64,000 nucleotides of DNA, from NCBI GenBank assembly GCA_023897205.1, contig JAHWDD010000004.1:2790001-2854000 (forward strand), read 5' to 3'. The stretch comes from Exophiala sp. HKRS030 (taxonomy: Eukaryota; Ascomycota; Eurotiomycetes; Chaetothyriales; Herpotrichiellaceae). The notes beneath the pieces are model-generated. The model saw only the letters and a list, made by a program, of their open reading frames with translations, did no database searches and was not told the DNA's origin. The translations under genes were made by a program, and so were the position numbers. This document shows positions 43,403 to 55,218 of this stretch, piece by piece (positions within the stretch are counted from its first letter, which is position 1; the number at the start of each line of letters is the position of its first letter).

Positions 43403-44968
43403 GCCACTTGCAACCCAAAGCCGCCCACCGGTGAACAAGAAATGGCGTGAGAGAAATCAGGCGCTGGCGGTCGGCATTGTTATGGGTACTATAACAGGCC
43501 GGAAGGGCGGAAAATTAGGCTCATCACAGCGTAGTATGGTGTGGCATGCGCCTCAATCGGCTTCAGTGGTGCTGACGCCAAGTTTAGCTTGTACTGTACT
43601 GTACTGGGAGGTATCTGTGAGCGGGACGGAGACATCACTCTCACCCACAGACTGCCACGTGAAAAGCACCCCGAGCTTCAGCGCAGTAAGGCGAGGGCTG
43701 ATGCTTGTCAGTGTCTGTACGGAAGACGCGGTTTCGGCTTGTCTTCACAAACAGAACCCGCACGTGATGTTAGTGGCCGGAGGAGTCATTAAGGGAGTGG
43801 GTCCAATAGGGGGGGCATCGTTGTCTCACTAAAATCCAGGACCCAAGCGAAAATGTTCCTCTACTTTTTCTCCCCCATCAAGTTTTTCTCGCGCATCTAT
43901 TCTTAGTTGGGCAAACAGACCAGGCATGGAACCTTCGAAGCGAAACACTCGAATTATGGCTCCTCAATAGACCGGGGAAGTTGTTTCTGATGATTGCCGA
44001 TTGGTGTCAATATTGGCGAGCTGATCTCAAATGATGTATGGTCATGGACAGCCTGGTGATCCGACCGCTCCAGCCTTCCTGCCACTGTTTGTTTACTTTG
44101 ATGAAATGATTTCCCTCGTCGCACGAGGCAGGGCTATGACGGCAGGCGGTTGGCGGGAGGGAGGGTGTGCGCTGAGTGTGGCTGGATCACTAACAGCTGG
44201 AGTGCAAATGAGTTTGGGATTCGTTGCTTGACGGCACTAAGGCTTCTTGGTGAGTGTCAAGCTTCCTTGTTAACGAAACAGGGCACGAACCAGATCTCAG
44301 GGAATGGCCTAGGAGAAGCTGGGGGGTCCATGGATCAGCCACTGTAACGGCCAGGGCGTCGCTGGTGATTGATTGCGCCACCCCATCGATGCTCCTCGCA
44401 CCTGCATTAGCGCGACCCAGCCATGGCTCTTTTCCTGTTTACAAAATTTCCTAATCAAAAGATCCTGCACGATCTGCTTATCCCAATCTCTGCGCCGCAC
44501 AGGTCATCCATAACCTGACATCTGTCGAACCTGTCTATATTCGAGCGGGCTGTGTGTTCTTACTCGTTGAATCGACTCATCCGACACAAATGGCTCTGGA
44601 TCGCTGACGTCTGACGCTAGCAGCTGATTCCCACGTCGCCACCAGGAGGCCACTCGTCCCATGGCCTTGAAGGGCTGGGTAATGGTTCGTATGGGGGTGT
44701 GATGTACTAGACTTCCCAGTGGAGCCAGAGGATCACACTACTTGAAACCTGGTAAAGCGTCTATTGCTAAAGGAGGCTCCTGCGGCCCCAAGCATTGAAC
44801 CGTGTTGCTTCTAGGATGGCTGGTCCTCCAATCTGGAAGCCACTTTCCTACAGACAACCGATGCATTCATAAGGCTCTGGGACCGCTCTCGTCTGGTTCT
44901 CTCGCTTCCTCTTCTGTTCCCCCATTCATCAATCCAGTCCTTCGTTTGACTTATACAAGTACATAATA
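43403..44968. promoter_or_regulatory. Divergent promoter region, GH43 / multicopper oxidase
   Basis: About 1.6 kb between divergent starts of two secreted enzymes. No gene seen. The oxidase leader is pyrimidine-rich in its last 80 bases. Confidence 0.4.
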
Positions 44969-47182
44969 ATGGCAGGCTCAAAACTGTCTGCAGCTCTTGC
45001 TGCCCTCACATTCGTTTCTTCTGTTTCTTCTGTCGCCGCCTGGTCATCCAACTCGACGAGCTCTGTCTGCGCGACCTCCTCCCAATGTGTTCCCTTCACC
45101 ATTGACGTGACATGGGGTACCACCAGCTCAGACATCGGTGCGCCCAGAGAAGCCATCTTGACCAACGGCACCGTGCCAGGTCCTCCCCTGAAGCTCAAGG
45201 TCGGCGACTGTGTTGACTTCACCGTTATCAACAACCTCAACAACGTGACCGGCGTTCACTTCCACGGTATCAGACAGAATGGCACACCATGGGCCGACGG
45301 TGTTCCCGGTGTTTCCCAGTATGTCATCAAGCCAGGTACCAGCTACATGTACCAATGGACTGCGGAAGAGGCTGGTATCTACTTCTACCACGCACATTAT
45401 AAGGGACAAATGGGTGACGGTCTGTATGGTGCTATCCAGATCGCTCCTGCGGACGATGCAGAGCTCCCTTACAGCCAGATCAGCAGCTCCTCGGATGATG
45501 TTGAGAAGATGACCCAGGCTGCTCTCGACACTGAGGTTCTGTTTGTCTCCGACTGGAGCCAGTTCACCTTTGAAGAACTGTTCAACATCGAGAAGAGCGC
45601 GAACATCGACGATGCTTGCACTGATTCCATCATTATCAACGGCAAGGGTTCGACCTACTGCCCAAGTGCTGATGTCCTTGCTGCCAACGCTGCCCCTCAA
45701 GTTCCTCAAATCTTGAACGGCACCTCTTTGACCGCAAAGGGCTGCATCCCACCAAACAACAAGCTGATCCAAGGTCCTCAGTTCACCCAGAACCTTGCAG
45801 CTCTTCCAGATGGAGCATACTACACTTGCACACCCCACACCGGTTCCAACTACACCGTCCAGGTTGACGCTGCGGATGGATGGAAATCCATTTCCCTGAT
45901 CAACCCCTCTGCTTTCGCTCTCCTGAAGGTCACCATCGACAGCCACAAGTTGTACGTCTACGAGAACGACGGTAGCTTCATCATCCCTCAAATGGTTGAC
46001 GAGATCGTTGTTGCCGGTGGCGACCGTGTCAGCTTCTTGATCAAGCTTGACCAGACCCCTGGTAACTATCAGATCCGTGTTGCCAACGATGGTATCAACC
46101 AGGTCATCTCTGGATTCGGTGTCCTGTCCTACAAGGGTGCGCAAGGTTTCCTCGGTACTGCTGCTATGAACTACGGAGGTGGCAACCTCACCACCATTGT
46201 TCCTTTCAACCCAGCTGCCGCTGCTCCTTTCCCAGCCTCCTCAGTTGCTGCTTCCGCCGACGTCAGCTACGTTCTCGACATCATGAAGAACCCTGCTCAG
46301 CCTCTGGATGCTTGGTCCTGGACCCTCAGCGGTGTTGAAGCCTACAACCAGAGCCGTGACGACGGCACCCCACCTCTGTTGTACCAGAACCCTGCCAGCA
46401 TTCCCAAGTCTGATCTCATCATTGAGACCTACATGAACCAATGGGTCGATCTGATCATCAAGGTCGCTGGCCCAGTCGCTGAGCCTCACCCCATCCACAA
46501 GCACGCCAACAAGTTCTACGTCATCGGATCTGGTGTTGGTGACTTCAACTTCACCTCGGTCGCTGATGCGCAAGCTGCTGGATACCCATTCAACCTTGTC
46601 AACCCACCATACGTTGACGGCTACACCAGCACCCCCGCTGAGGGCAATGGCACCTGGATGGTCTTCCGATACCAAGTCAACACTCCCGGTGCTTGGCTTC
46701 TCCACTGCCACGTCCAGACTCACTTGTCTGGTGGTATGGCCGTCGCCATCCTTGACGGCATCGACAACTTCCCAGTTCCACCATCCGACGTTGGTGAGGT
46801 CTGCCCTGGCAATGGCCACAGCAACTTCCCCGGTGGAAACGGCAACGGTTCTGGTAACGGAAACGGCTCTGGATCCAACAACGGCAGTGGTTCCAACGGC
46901 GGTTCCGACTCTGGCAACGGCTCAGGATCAGGCTCCAACAACGGCAGTGGTTCCAACGGCGGTTCCAACTCTGGCAACGGCTCAGGATCAGGCTCCAACA
47001 ACGGCGGCTCATCGACCGGCTACGGCTCTCAAGTCTCTGGCTCGCCAAACGGCACCACCAGCGGTGGTCAGGGATCTACCAGCACCGGCTCCGGCCCTGC
47101 CATCTACACTGGTGCTGCCTCATCTTTGGCACCGTCAGCGCTCTTTGGCGTTGTTGCCGTGGCCCTTGCCTTCTCGTTGTAA
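44969..47182 (+). CDS. Laccase-like secreted multicopper oxidase
   Basis: Single exon of 737 residues. A signal peptide (about 1-23) leads three cupredoxin domains with all four copper motifs: HFHG (97-100), HAH (141-143), HPIHKH (507-512) and HCHVQTH (579-585) followed by GGM with Met590 as the possible axial residue. These ligate one type 1 and a trinuclear copper centre, so it should couple one-electron oxidation of phenols, pigment precursors or metal to reduction of oxygen to water. The C terminus adds a Gly/Ser/Asn-rich linker with a perfect 60-base tandem duplication and a hydrophobic tail, suggesting a GPI anchor on the wall or membrane. It could serve melanin-type pigment formation as well as lignocellulose chemistry. 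Codon use is strongly optimised, suggesting high expression. Confidence 0.95.
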   Translation: MAGSKLSAALAALTFVSSVSSVAAWSSNSTSSVCATSSQCVPFTIDVTWGTTSSDIGAPREAILTNGTVPGPPLKLKVGDCVDFTVINNLNNVTGVHFHGIRQNGTPWADGVPGVSQYVIKPGTSYMYQWTAEEAGIYFYHAHYKGQMGDGLYGAIQIAPADDAELPYSQISSSSDDVEKMTQAALDTEVLFVSDWSQFTFEELFNIEKSANIDDACTDSIIINGKGSTYCPSADVLAANAAPQVPQILNGTSLTAKGCIPPNNKLIQGPQFTQNLAALPDGAYYTCTPHTGSNYTVQVDAADGWKSISLINPSAFALLKVTIDSHKLYVYENDGSFIIPQMVDEIVVAGGDRVSFLIKLDQTPGNYQIRVANDGINQVISGFGVLSYKGAQGFLGTAAMNYGGGNLTTIVPFNPAAAAPFPASSVAASADVSYVLDIMKNPAQPLDAWSWTLSGVEAYNQSRDDGTPPLLYQNPASIPKSDLIIETYMNQWVDLIIKVAGPVAEPHPIHKHANKFYVIGSGVGDFNFTSVADAQAAGYPFNLVNPPYVDGYTSTPAEGNGTWMVFRYQVNTPGAWLLHCHVQTHLSGGMAVAILDGIDNFPVPPSDVGEVCPGNGHSNFPGGNGNGSGNGNGSGSNNGSGSNGGSDSGNGSGSGSNNGSGSNGGSNSGNGSGSGSNNGGSSTGYGSQVSGSPNGTTSGGQGSTSTGSGPAIYTGAASSLAPSALFGVVAVALAFSL
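46871..47009 (+). repeat. 60-base tandem repeat in oxidase C terminus
   Basis: Two nearly identical 60-base units (46871-46930 and 46931-46990, differing at two or three positions) plus a partial third encode a 20-residue Gly/Ser/Asn repeat. The reading frame is kept. Confidence 0.95.
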
Positions 47183-50100
47183 AAAAAGAAAAGAGTTGGG
47201 TGCAGCTTCTTCCTACTTTAATGAACCTTCTGGCTGGGGAACACATTTTTGTGTGTATTCAATTTTTTCATTTGTCGCGAAACTTTTCACTCTTGTCTGT
47301 ACGTTCATGAAGCTTTTTTTGTGGATGGAAAATTTATTGGCCAGTTTTATACCGCCATGTACCCGGTTTGCAGCATATAACGGATTATATACCACTTGGG
47401 GAGCATTTGACCCTGACATATTCAGTCGTGTGGACTGAACAGGGAACAGCAGCACGCAGCATCTTTCATGGGTAGAAACCAAACCCGTCTATACTAGTCA
47501 ATAAAACGATAAAAATCGGAAACTTCAATTCTTGTTCGCTTCTCATTTTTGCAGTATATTTGTCTACTACTCCATAACGCGAGCTTCTTTACTTGCTTGC
47601 CATGTGAATATTATTACCATGGTAAGTAGTAAGCTTTTTGAAAAGAAGCACCTCACCGTCGACACACAAGCTATACACAAGCTTCCCTTGTATCCTTGGT
47701 ACCTAGAAAATCGTCATAGGCGTCGATTGGCACGCCGAGAAAGAGTGAGTGTAGTGTTTGTCCCAAGGCACCGGGGGCGCGGCCTGTCTGCCTGTCGCTG
47801 TTTGTTCCCGCACGGTCGCGGGGCCCCGAGTGTCTTGTTGTTGTGGTTGTTGTTCGTAGTGTCACAACACGCTCTGCCAATTTCCCTAAGCCTCACTTGG
47901 CTTTTCTTGGGAGAAGGAGGGGCGGGCCCATCGTGTTGTTGAAATTGCATGCACGTACTCCGTACAAAAGTCTGTGATCCAAACTGTCTCGCTGGAAATT
48001 AATTAGCGCCAAGCGCCGGGGTGGAAAACTTGTGACGCCGGTTCGTCTCGCGTCTTTTGAGATTAGAGATTACGGAGTACGGAGTACTTTCCACCTCTTT
48101 GACTCCGTCCTGTCCATCCAGATCAGTTGGCGGAGTGTTAGGTAATTGAAATTTCCCATGTTCAAGCCCCCTATCCGTACTGGACTCGAGTACGGAGTAT
48201 GTACCTACCCATATTTACCCCGTACTTAACAATATGTGACTGCACTGTCTAGTACTCCTTACGGGCGCCTAACCATGCGATCGTCCAAAATCACGAGATT
48301 GCGTTGGGCAACCTACATCCCTGACTTGAAGGTCTCAAAACCCGAGTACGAGTACGGAGTTGAAAAGGACGGACGATTCGAGGCTTGGGCTATATGCCCA
48401 TACAAGTACGGAGTACCTACCTAGCTATGATGAGACAAGCATGTCTAATAAGCCTTGTGACCTTCATATAAGCTTGGAGACTTGTTCCTCTCTGGGAAAG
48501 ATCTTGGTACATGAGTATTTTATCTCGTACGGAAGAACGGAGTACTGACTGGTGCTCAATCTCAAAAAGTTGGATATCTGGTACGGCATGGAGTGGTACA
48601 AATTCCTTGGCGACGAGCAGCGACACGAGTGACCAGTACTAAAATTTTGAGGCCTCTACACTCTTCCGAGGAGGTAGTTATGGTTGTCCTGGTTTGGACT
48701 GGTGTTAGTCTACTAGCTACCTAGGTAGGTAGGTACCCTTGTACCGAAAGTAATGTTACAGCAAGCAAGGAGTTCACCTCGAAGAAACAAAAAGGACCGG
48801 TCGTCGGCCGACCTCGCTGAGTTGTCATCACTACTGAGCTCGCTGTTTGAGGACGTGGCCTGAATTTTATTAGTCTCAGTCTGAATGTCAAGAGCCGAGA
48901 TGTATCGGCCTCGTACGAGTTACGAGTGACCTGGCGAGATATTTCTCTTCCCACATGAAGGATTTGCCTTACCTGGGCAATTCAAAGGCTATTGCGAATT
49001 GGTCTCGCTTCTTCTTGGAAAAAGATCGCGTGATTCGGCTGAGATATACCGTAGGGGACTGATGAGGACGTTGCTTGCTTGCAGCTCATTCGCCTCTTTA
49101 CTTGTTACTTTGCTCGAAATGTAAGTGCGAGAGTACGGTTCGGCACATGAAGATGTTTAGCTCTTATCCCATGCCGGATCAGGACTGATTCTTCGAAGTT
49201 CTGTTGACATGGTAGAATCAACTTGGGACGCTCGTTTCTGAGATCTTTCATCGCCGGTTTTGGTAAGATTGACGGCAGTAACAGATGTGAGAAAGCTGTC
49301 TTCCCGCCGAGGGAGCATTTCCAGGTTATGGTGTTGTTGATCATGATTTCAAGCATCCGAGCTTCCAACACACTTGAGGGCAACGACATGCTGGTTTCCA
49401 TACTAGCGACACTGCCAGTGGCTTTTGATCATGCCAAGTGCGCCATGGTTGCTATATCCCAGCAGCCATGTGTTACCTGCAGCTACATTCATCAAGTATT
49501 GTGACTGGGGAACTTGCCGTTGCAGCTTGGTCCTGTGAGAGAAGAACAATTGCCGACAAAAGAAGAATTCTAGCGTCTCGGCGCAAACTGTTCAAGGTAC
49601 GATACGCCAACTACCTATCCTCGTCCTGGGTCGGCAATGGAGGCAGGGGCCAAAAATGCTTGACGACAACAGTGAAAAGCATGGCTGGCTTGGCCTCGGG
49701 AAGAGACTTATTAATTGAGGGTGGTTTACACGGGTCGAAGACCACTTGAGATGTTCATCGGACACACCATTTTCCTTGTATGTGGAATGCCTTTGTCAAT
49801 GAACGTCGAAAAAACTACCTATCTTTCTTGCCGATCAAGGTCGACTTTTTGCAATGATGCAACGGAAGCGTAGTCTAAATCATCCAGAGAACTCACGGCA
49901 GAAGAGATAGGCGGACTCATCAGTGGTGCAGTATCCGTGCGAAAAAGCAAAAGGCACTTTCAGCCAGACCCTGCAGCAGTCCGGTAGATCCGGGGCAGGC
50001 GATCCGGGAGCATGGGTGTCACTTCCAGCAGGCAGCTTCGTCGGCTGTCATGCGCGGCATCAAGCAATAACAGGGGACACCAGCACCGAGGTGCTGGGTC

Positions 50101-50947
50101 ATGGTCCATCGTCATCTACGGAACATTGAATAGTCCTTGCGCCCTGTACATCCCTGCAGCAGCATGTCGTCCTCCTGCGTGTACCGGTTCCCAGAAAGAG
50201 GGCGGGATCGTGTCTTGACACCTCGGCTAAATTAATAAGTCCTCAAATAATAGGTGCACACATGACCAGGCTGTCTGTGCCCTTGTTGGAATCGCTTAGA
50301 AGGTCAGACACATGGGCGAGCGGCGATGTGGTAGCTCCTTGGCTAATTCCCGGTGGCCCAGCAGAATAGACTGCTAAAGAACTCTTCCAGACTGCCGGCA
50401 AGACTCGTCGAGTCAGTAATCATCAATACCTAGGCAGTGACTTCTGAGTGAATCGTTTTGTGGAAGAGATAACTTTTTCAATGTTGCAGTGTTGAATCCA
50501 CCCTGTGAGCTCGAGCCGCGATCTAGATCGCCACCCATTGTATGCTACAACACATGGCAGGAGAAATGCCGAGTGTTGATGCCGAAAGTTCAAGCTCTTT
50601 TTGCATCGGAACCAGCACTAAGATCCACATGGCGGCGGCACTTGGCCATATTCGATACCACAGACCTCCGGGGGCCACGCGGGGTCCCCAGCGTCACTAT
50701 CTTTCCCAATGGTGGAAAGCCCTGTAACCTCGCAACGAACGCGTTCGATGATGGTTGGAACTCGACTTTTTGTGGAGGTTCAGACTATACCACCGGCAGT
50801 TCGGCGATTGAATTCAGTCATTGAGGTATATATCATCGTCACAGGCCCTGGGGCTGAATTTCATCCGTCTTGCCTCTCGCCATCTCCAGCATTTCGCTCT
50901 CCCTACACTGCACCGCTGACACTTGAAACTCATCAAAATCGCCCATC
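47183..50947. other. Gene-poor 3.8-kb region with motif repeats
   Basis: No supported gene. Frames at 49223-49504 and 50489-50824 (plus) have no recognisable domains. The region holds motif cluster B (47956-48544). The final 100 bases before the MFS start are its promoter. Confidence 0.5.
47956..48544. repeat. Cluster of TACGGAGTA motifs (B)
   Basis: Exact copies start at 47956, 48071, 48078, 48191 and 48407; near copies lie at 48353 and 48536. The pair at 48071/48078 overlaps by two bases, giving a direct tandem of a 7-base unit. Confidence 0.9.
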
Positions 50948-52855
50948 ATGGAGATGTCATTCGACGACAGGGTAAGAGCCAACACCATGCCTTGTACAAA
51001 ACAATTGCTGACCACGCCTTTCCTCACAGGAGCTCCATCAAATCGAGGAGGAGCTCCATATCGAGTAAGTTGTCTTCACTTGATTACCACTGCAATGCGG
51101 CACGGTTCTGACCTCTTCTCGCAGAATCCTTCCAGGAACGGAGATCATGGCAGATGTCGGAAGCCATCACTTTGTCAAGAGCAGCGGAAAGGATCACAGA
51201 GTCTTAGTTCCTCAGCCTTCCGATAATCCAAACGATCCTCTGAACTGGTCGGTCCGTTGGAAAATCGCAGCCATTATCGCCTCGAGCATGGCTTCCTTCG
51301 TGCAAGGTTTCGGCCCTTTGTCCCTCGCCCCCATGTTCGGCGACTATATCGAAGCTTTCAACTGCTCCCTGGCGGACGCTGTCCAGTTTACCGGTGTTGC
51401 CATTCTTGTTCTGGGGTTCAGCAACTTCATCTGGTACGTACGCAAGTTTGCGCCAATGGAAACTTCTGCTGAAGCAATGATAGGGTGCCATTGAGCACTT
51501 CATTCGGTCGGCGACCGGTGTATATCGTGTCGAACCTGATCTGCCTTGGTTCCTCAATCTGGCGTGCTCGAGCTCAGACTTATGGCAGTTTTATGGGTGC
51601 TTGTGTGTAAGTTTTGATCATTCGTGGCGTCCAAAAGGTATGTTCTAACAATTACTCCAGCCTTAATGGCATCGGCGCAGGACCTGCAGAAACTATTCAG
51701 CCAGCTGTCATTGCAGACATTTTCTTCCTTCACGATCGTGGAAAGTGGAACACTTTATACTGGGTGGTCTACATGGGCTCATTGATGATCGCACCCATCA
51801 TTTCCGGAGCCATGGCTGAAAACGTCGGCTGGCGGAGCTTTTGGTGGTTCAACACTGGTTTGATCGGACTCTCGACCATAATGATCTTCTTCATGTTCCC
51901 CGAGACCAAGTGGCACCGACAACATCCCGGCGAAATCCACCACGACCTCATCACGGGCGGAAAGAAGCAGCCTAGCAGTGCTGAGACGAAAGAAAACATG
52001 AAGGCCGAAGAAGCTTCGTCTGTCGAGAACGCAGACTCCGTGGCCATTGCCCCAGTTCCTCTGACTGCGGTTGAGACTGCCGAACGAGACCCATGGCTTG
52101 GAAAGGGCAAGCCCAGCAAATCACAATGGGGATTTTACACACCGAACCCACACCCGCTCAAGAGCATCTTCCTCGACCTGTGGATCCCATGGAAACTGTT
52201 CACATTCCCAATTGTCGAATTCGCCAGTTTTGTTGTCTCCTGGAGCTGCTCGTCATTCTTGACGCTCAACTTGACACAGACACAGGCTTTCGCTGCGCCA
52301 CCTTACAACTGGAGCAGTCAGACTATTGGGTTCACAAACTTTGCCATCTTCGCTGGAGCCATGATTGGTCTTGTTACCGCCGGACCATTCTCAGATTGGG
52401 TCGCCGCGAGACTGACGGCAAGGAACCGCGGCATTCGTGAACCGGAAATGCGTCTGGTCGCAATGATCCCCTACGTCATCATCATGTATCTGGGCAACAT
52501 CATCGTCAGCGTTGGCTATGAGAACAAATGGCCCTGGGAGGCTATCGTGATCATCGGCTACACGTGCGCCGGTATCCAAGTCGCGGCCATTCCCGGTATT
52601 GCATCCACATATGCAGTCGACAGCTACAAGCCTGTTGCTGGTAGTCTGTTCGTCTCGATCACAGTCAACAAGAATGTTTGGGGCTATGGCTTTAGCAAGT
52701 TCATTACTGACTGGATCGTTGACGACGGATATATTCCTCCCATCATGACCAACGCGTCGTTGATTCTGTTGTGGTGCCTGTTCGGCATCTTGTTCTACTA
52801 TAAGGGAAAGACTTTCCGACGCTGGTCGAGAAAGAGTTCAGTGCACAGAATGTAA
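50948..52855 (+). CDS. MFS transporter (DHA1-like)
   Basis: Five exons (50948-50971, 51030-51064, 51125-51433, 51484-51606, 51661-52855) give 561 residues; the first exon encodes only eight residues. The N terminus has the NDPLNWSVRWK motif that precedes helix 1 in fungal DHA1-type major facilitators, followed by twelve predicted helices, the FGRRPVYI loop between helices 2 and 3, a GAGPAETIQPA helix 5 segment, and a charged central loop of about 100 residues. Fungal relatives move polyamines, drugs or small nutrients; the cargo is unknown. Plasma membrane is expected. It is convergent with the NCS1 permease (3' ends about 300 bases apart) and may belong to the same nitrogen-compound unit. 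Confidence 0.92.
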
Positions 52856-53161
52856 GCATAGGTTTAGTGAGCCAGGTATTGCGATGGGTCAATATGCGGG
52901 AAGGAAAGGCGGCGTTGAGCATCCAGACTGGAATTGCACGTCATGAAGTCATCCTGTAAAGTGCCAGATGCTAGATATGATGAGTAGTGAAGAAACTCTA
53001 CATATTACTTCACCATGCGAGATCGTTGTTGTGGTCGTGAGATCATAATCCCAAACCGCAACGAATGCCCGCTTATGTCAGCGATATGTAATTGTAATGG
53101 TGTGGAGAGAATTAGATTGACTAACTACAAGTGACAAAGATAAACTCAGTCCTATTAACGT
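52856..53161. other. Intergenic region between convergent transporters
   Basis: About 300 bases shared by the 3' ends of the MFS and NCS1 genes. No gene seen. Confidence 0.5.
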
Positions 53162-55218
53162 TCACCTTTCTCGATCTTCCTTATCAAGCTCCTCGATATC
53201 TATGTGCTCTAGTGTAGAATCTTCGGCTTCTGGGCTTGTCTGAATACCGAGTTTCTGAGCTTCTTCTGGCGTGAAAGTGCCAAACTAATCGAGGGCGTTA
53301 GTATCACCTGCCCGGGGGGTAGTGCAAATCGAACTTACCGTATCATACTGATCGACCTCCCCTAGTCCGGCCGGGGGAAAGAGCACACTCAATCCCCACT
53401 GAGTGAGGAAAGAAATGATGTAGCCGGCGATGAAACCAAGGTAGAATGTTCGCGTCAGCCCAACCGGAATACTGTTGCTCGGGTTCACCGATGCCATCCC
53501 ACCGATGAAAGGGGCGATTCCCACCGCCGCCGAGACATAGGCACGAACGTTGATGCCTCGCCAAAAGTAGTATAACCCTTTGGGGTCGCAGTGATACAAG
53601 TCGCTAAGCTTGACTCTTCGCTTGCGGACCATATAGTACTCGGACGTGAAGACGCCCATCATTGGACCCAGGATGACTGTTCAAGTTGTTTTCAGTTAGC
53701 AAACAACACCCTACAGTGGACAATACTTCAGAGCGATGTATATAGCCTTACCTCCGAAACTGCTGAGTGCCGCAGTGAAAGTAGAGGCTTTTGCCAAGAT
53801 CTGCCACGGGTTCAACAGTATCGAGATGATGGCGATGAGGTAGGATCCACGACGAATGTTGATATATTTGGGACAAAGGCCGGCAAAGTCCATGCCACCA
53901 GAGACACCGTTCTCGACTGAGTTTAGGGCCAGGATGTTTGCCAAAAGCCCGAGGGCGGTGAAGAATGCCGCCGCACGCAACTTCGGGTTATGGTAGTCGG
54001 TGTCCAGCCACAGCTGCACAATGTTGGGCGGATTCCACAAGCCCAGCTCGTTGACGTCTCCGTACATCTTGCCGGCGGCAGACGTGCCGAGCACGCCAAA
54101 TACGGGCACCACGATGCCAAAGAACAGTTCTCCGAACGACTGACCTAGCACCTGGTCTCTCGGTCGCCGAGCGAACCTTGAGAAGTCGGTCTGGCTGGTC
54201 ATCCCCACCGCGTTCCCGCCCACAAGAGCAGTGATGCCGTGGACAAATGCCCAACCCAGCTCGGAGCCTGCCCTGGCTGTGGACTTGGTCGATACGTAGT
54301 CGCCCACTCCGTGCGCGGCGGCCATTAAGCCGATGAACAGCCCAAAAATCGTGCAAGCACTCACCCCAAGTGAGATCTTGAGGGGTACGCGTAGCCTGTC
54401 AGGTGGGAAGTACAACATGGGAATAGCAACTGAATCTTGTGGTCAGGTCGCTTCACGTACAGCAGGGATAAAAGGGGAAGCTTTTCGCACTGATGTTGTA
54501 CAGAACAAACCCGACGAATTGCTTCGTCGTCATCGACGCTGATGCTGGAAGCGTATTCTTCATGTGCTGGTAGGACGGAAATATGGTTGAGAGGATTGTG
54601 CTGACAAGCAGGCCGCCGGTAAAGCTTTGGATACCATACCAGACTTCGACGGCATCGACGTTAGTTGTACTAGATCCATCGAGGGGTGGCACCAAAACCC
54701 ACCACAAGTCACTCCCACGCGGATCAATATGGGCACATATGACCCCCAGACACCGAACGCGAATCTCGATTGAACGGTATAACCAATGTGCCATACACCG
54801 CCCATCCTATATGTTGTGGTTAGCCCGGGAAAGCACCGGTACGCTACCTAGGGAATTTGCACGTACCAGCCCAGGCTGAGGACAACAGCAAGCTGAATTA
54901 TCCGCGCGATAATCGTGCAGATTATGGACTGCCAGACATTCAGGCCAAAGGAGAGCACAGAAGCAGTTGCTTGCCACCCATAGATGGTCAGAAAGACCGT
55001 GCTCCAGAGTCCAATAAAGTCAAGATCTTTCCACTGTCGCCGGGCTAGTCGTCGTACAATTAGCGGCAGATCGACACAACCAAAATCTCCGAACTTCAAG
55101 TAAGGTTCTTACAAGGTGGAAGTGGAATCAGATCTCGATTTTGCCATCGATTGGGCGGAATGTCATCGCTTCCTTGGTGCAACTCGACCTTGCGCTGGAT
55201 CTTCCGAAGAAGGCTCAT
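53162..55218 (-). CDS. NCS1-family permease (purine/pyrimidine/hydantoin type)
   Basis: Seven exons on the minus strand (55218-55113, 55044-54867, 54806-54706, 54643-54491, 54429-53752, 53676-53339, 53284-53162) give 558 residues. Splicing builds the family start NRDLIPLPPSRRQW, then helix 1, WQATASVLSFGL, the FWYGIQSFTGG block in helix 3, the long central block with FARRPRDQ, and NPWQILAKASTF near helix 8. NCS1 proteins are Na+ or H+ symporters for uracil, cytosine, allantoin, uridine or, in bacteria (Mhp1), hydantoins. The neighbour, a hydantoinase/DUF917 fusion transcribed divergently, favours a hydantoin or thiohydantoin-like cargo; this is inference. The third intron uses a GTGGTG donor but has a good CTAAC branch site. 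Confidence 0.88.

Noticed and set aside
45128..46144. A 338-codon open frame on the minus strand inside the multicopper oxidase
   Set aside because: It is the antisense shadow of a highly codon-biased gene, lacks any family resemblance and has no independent support.
50489..50824. A 111-codon plus-strand frame upstream of the MFS gene
   Set aside because: No domain recognised, and the frame does not join the MFS exons.
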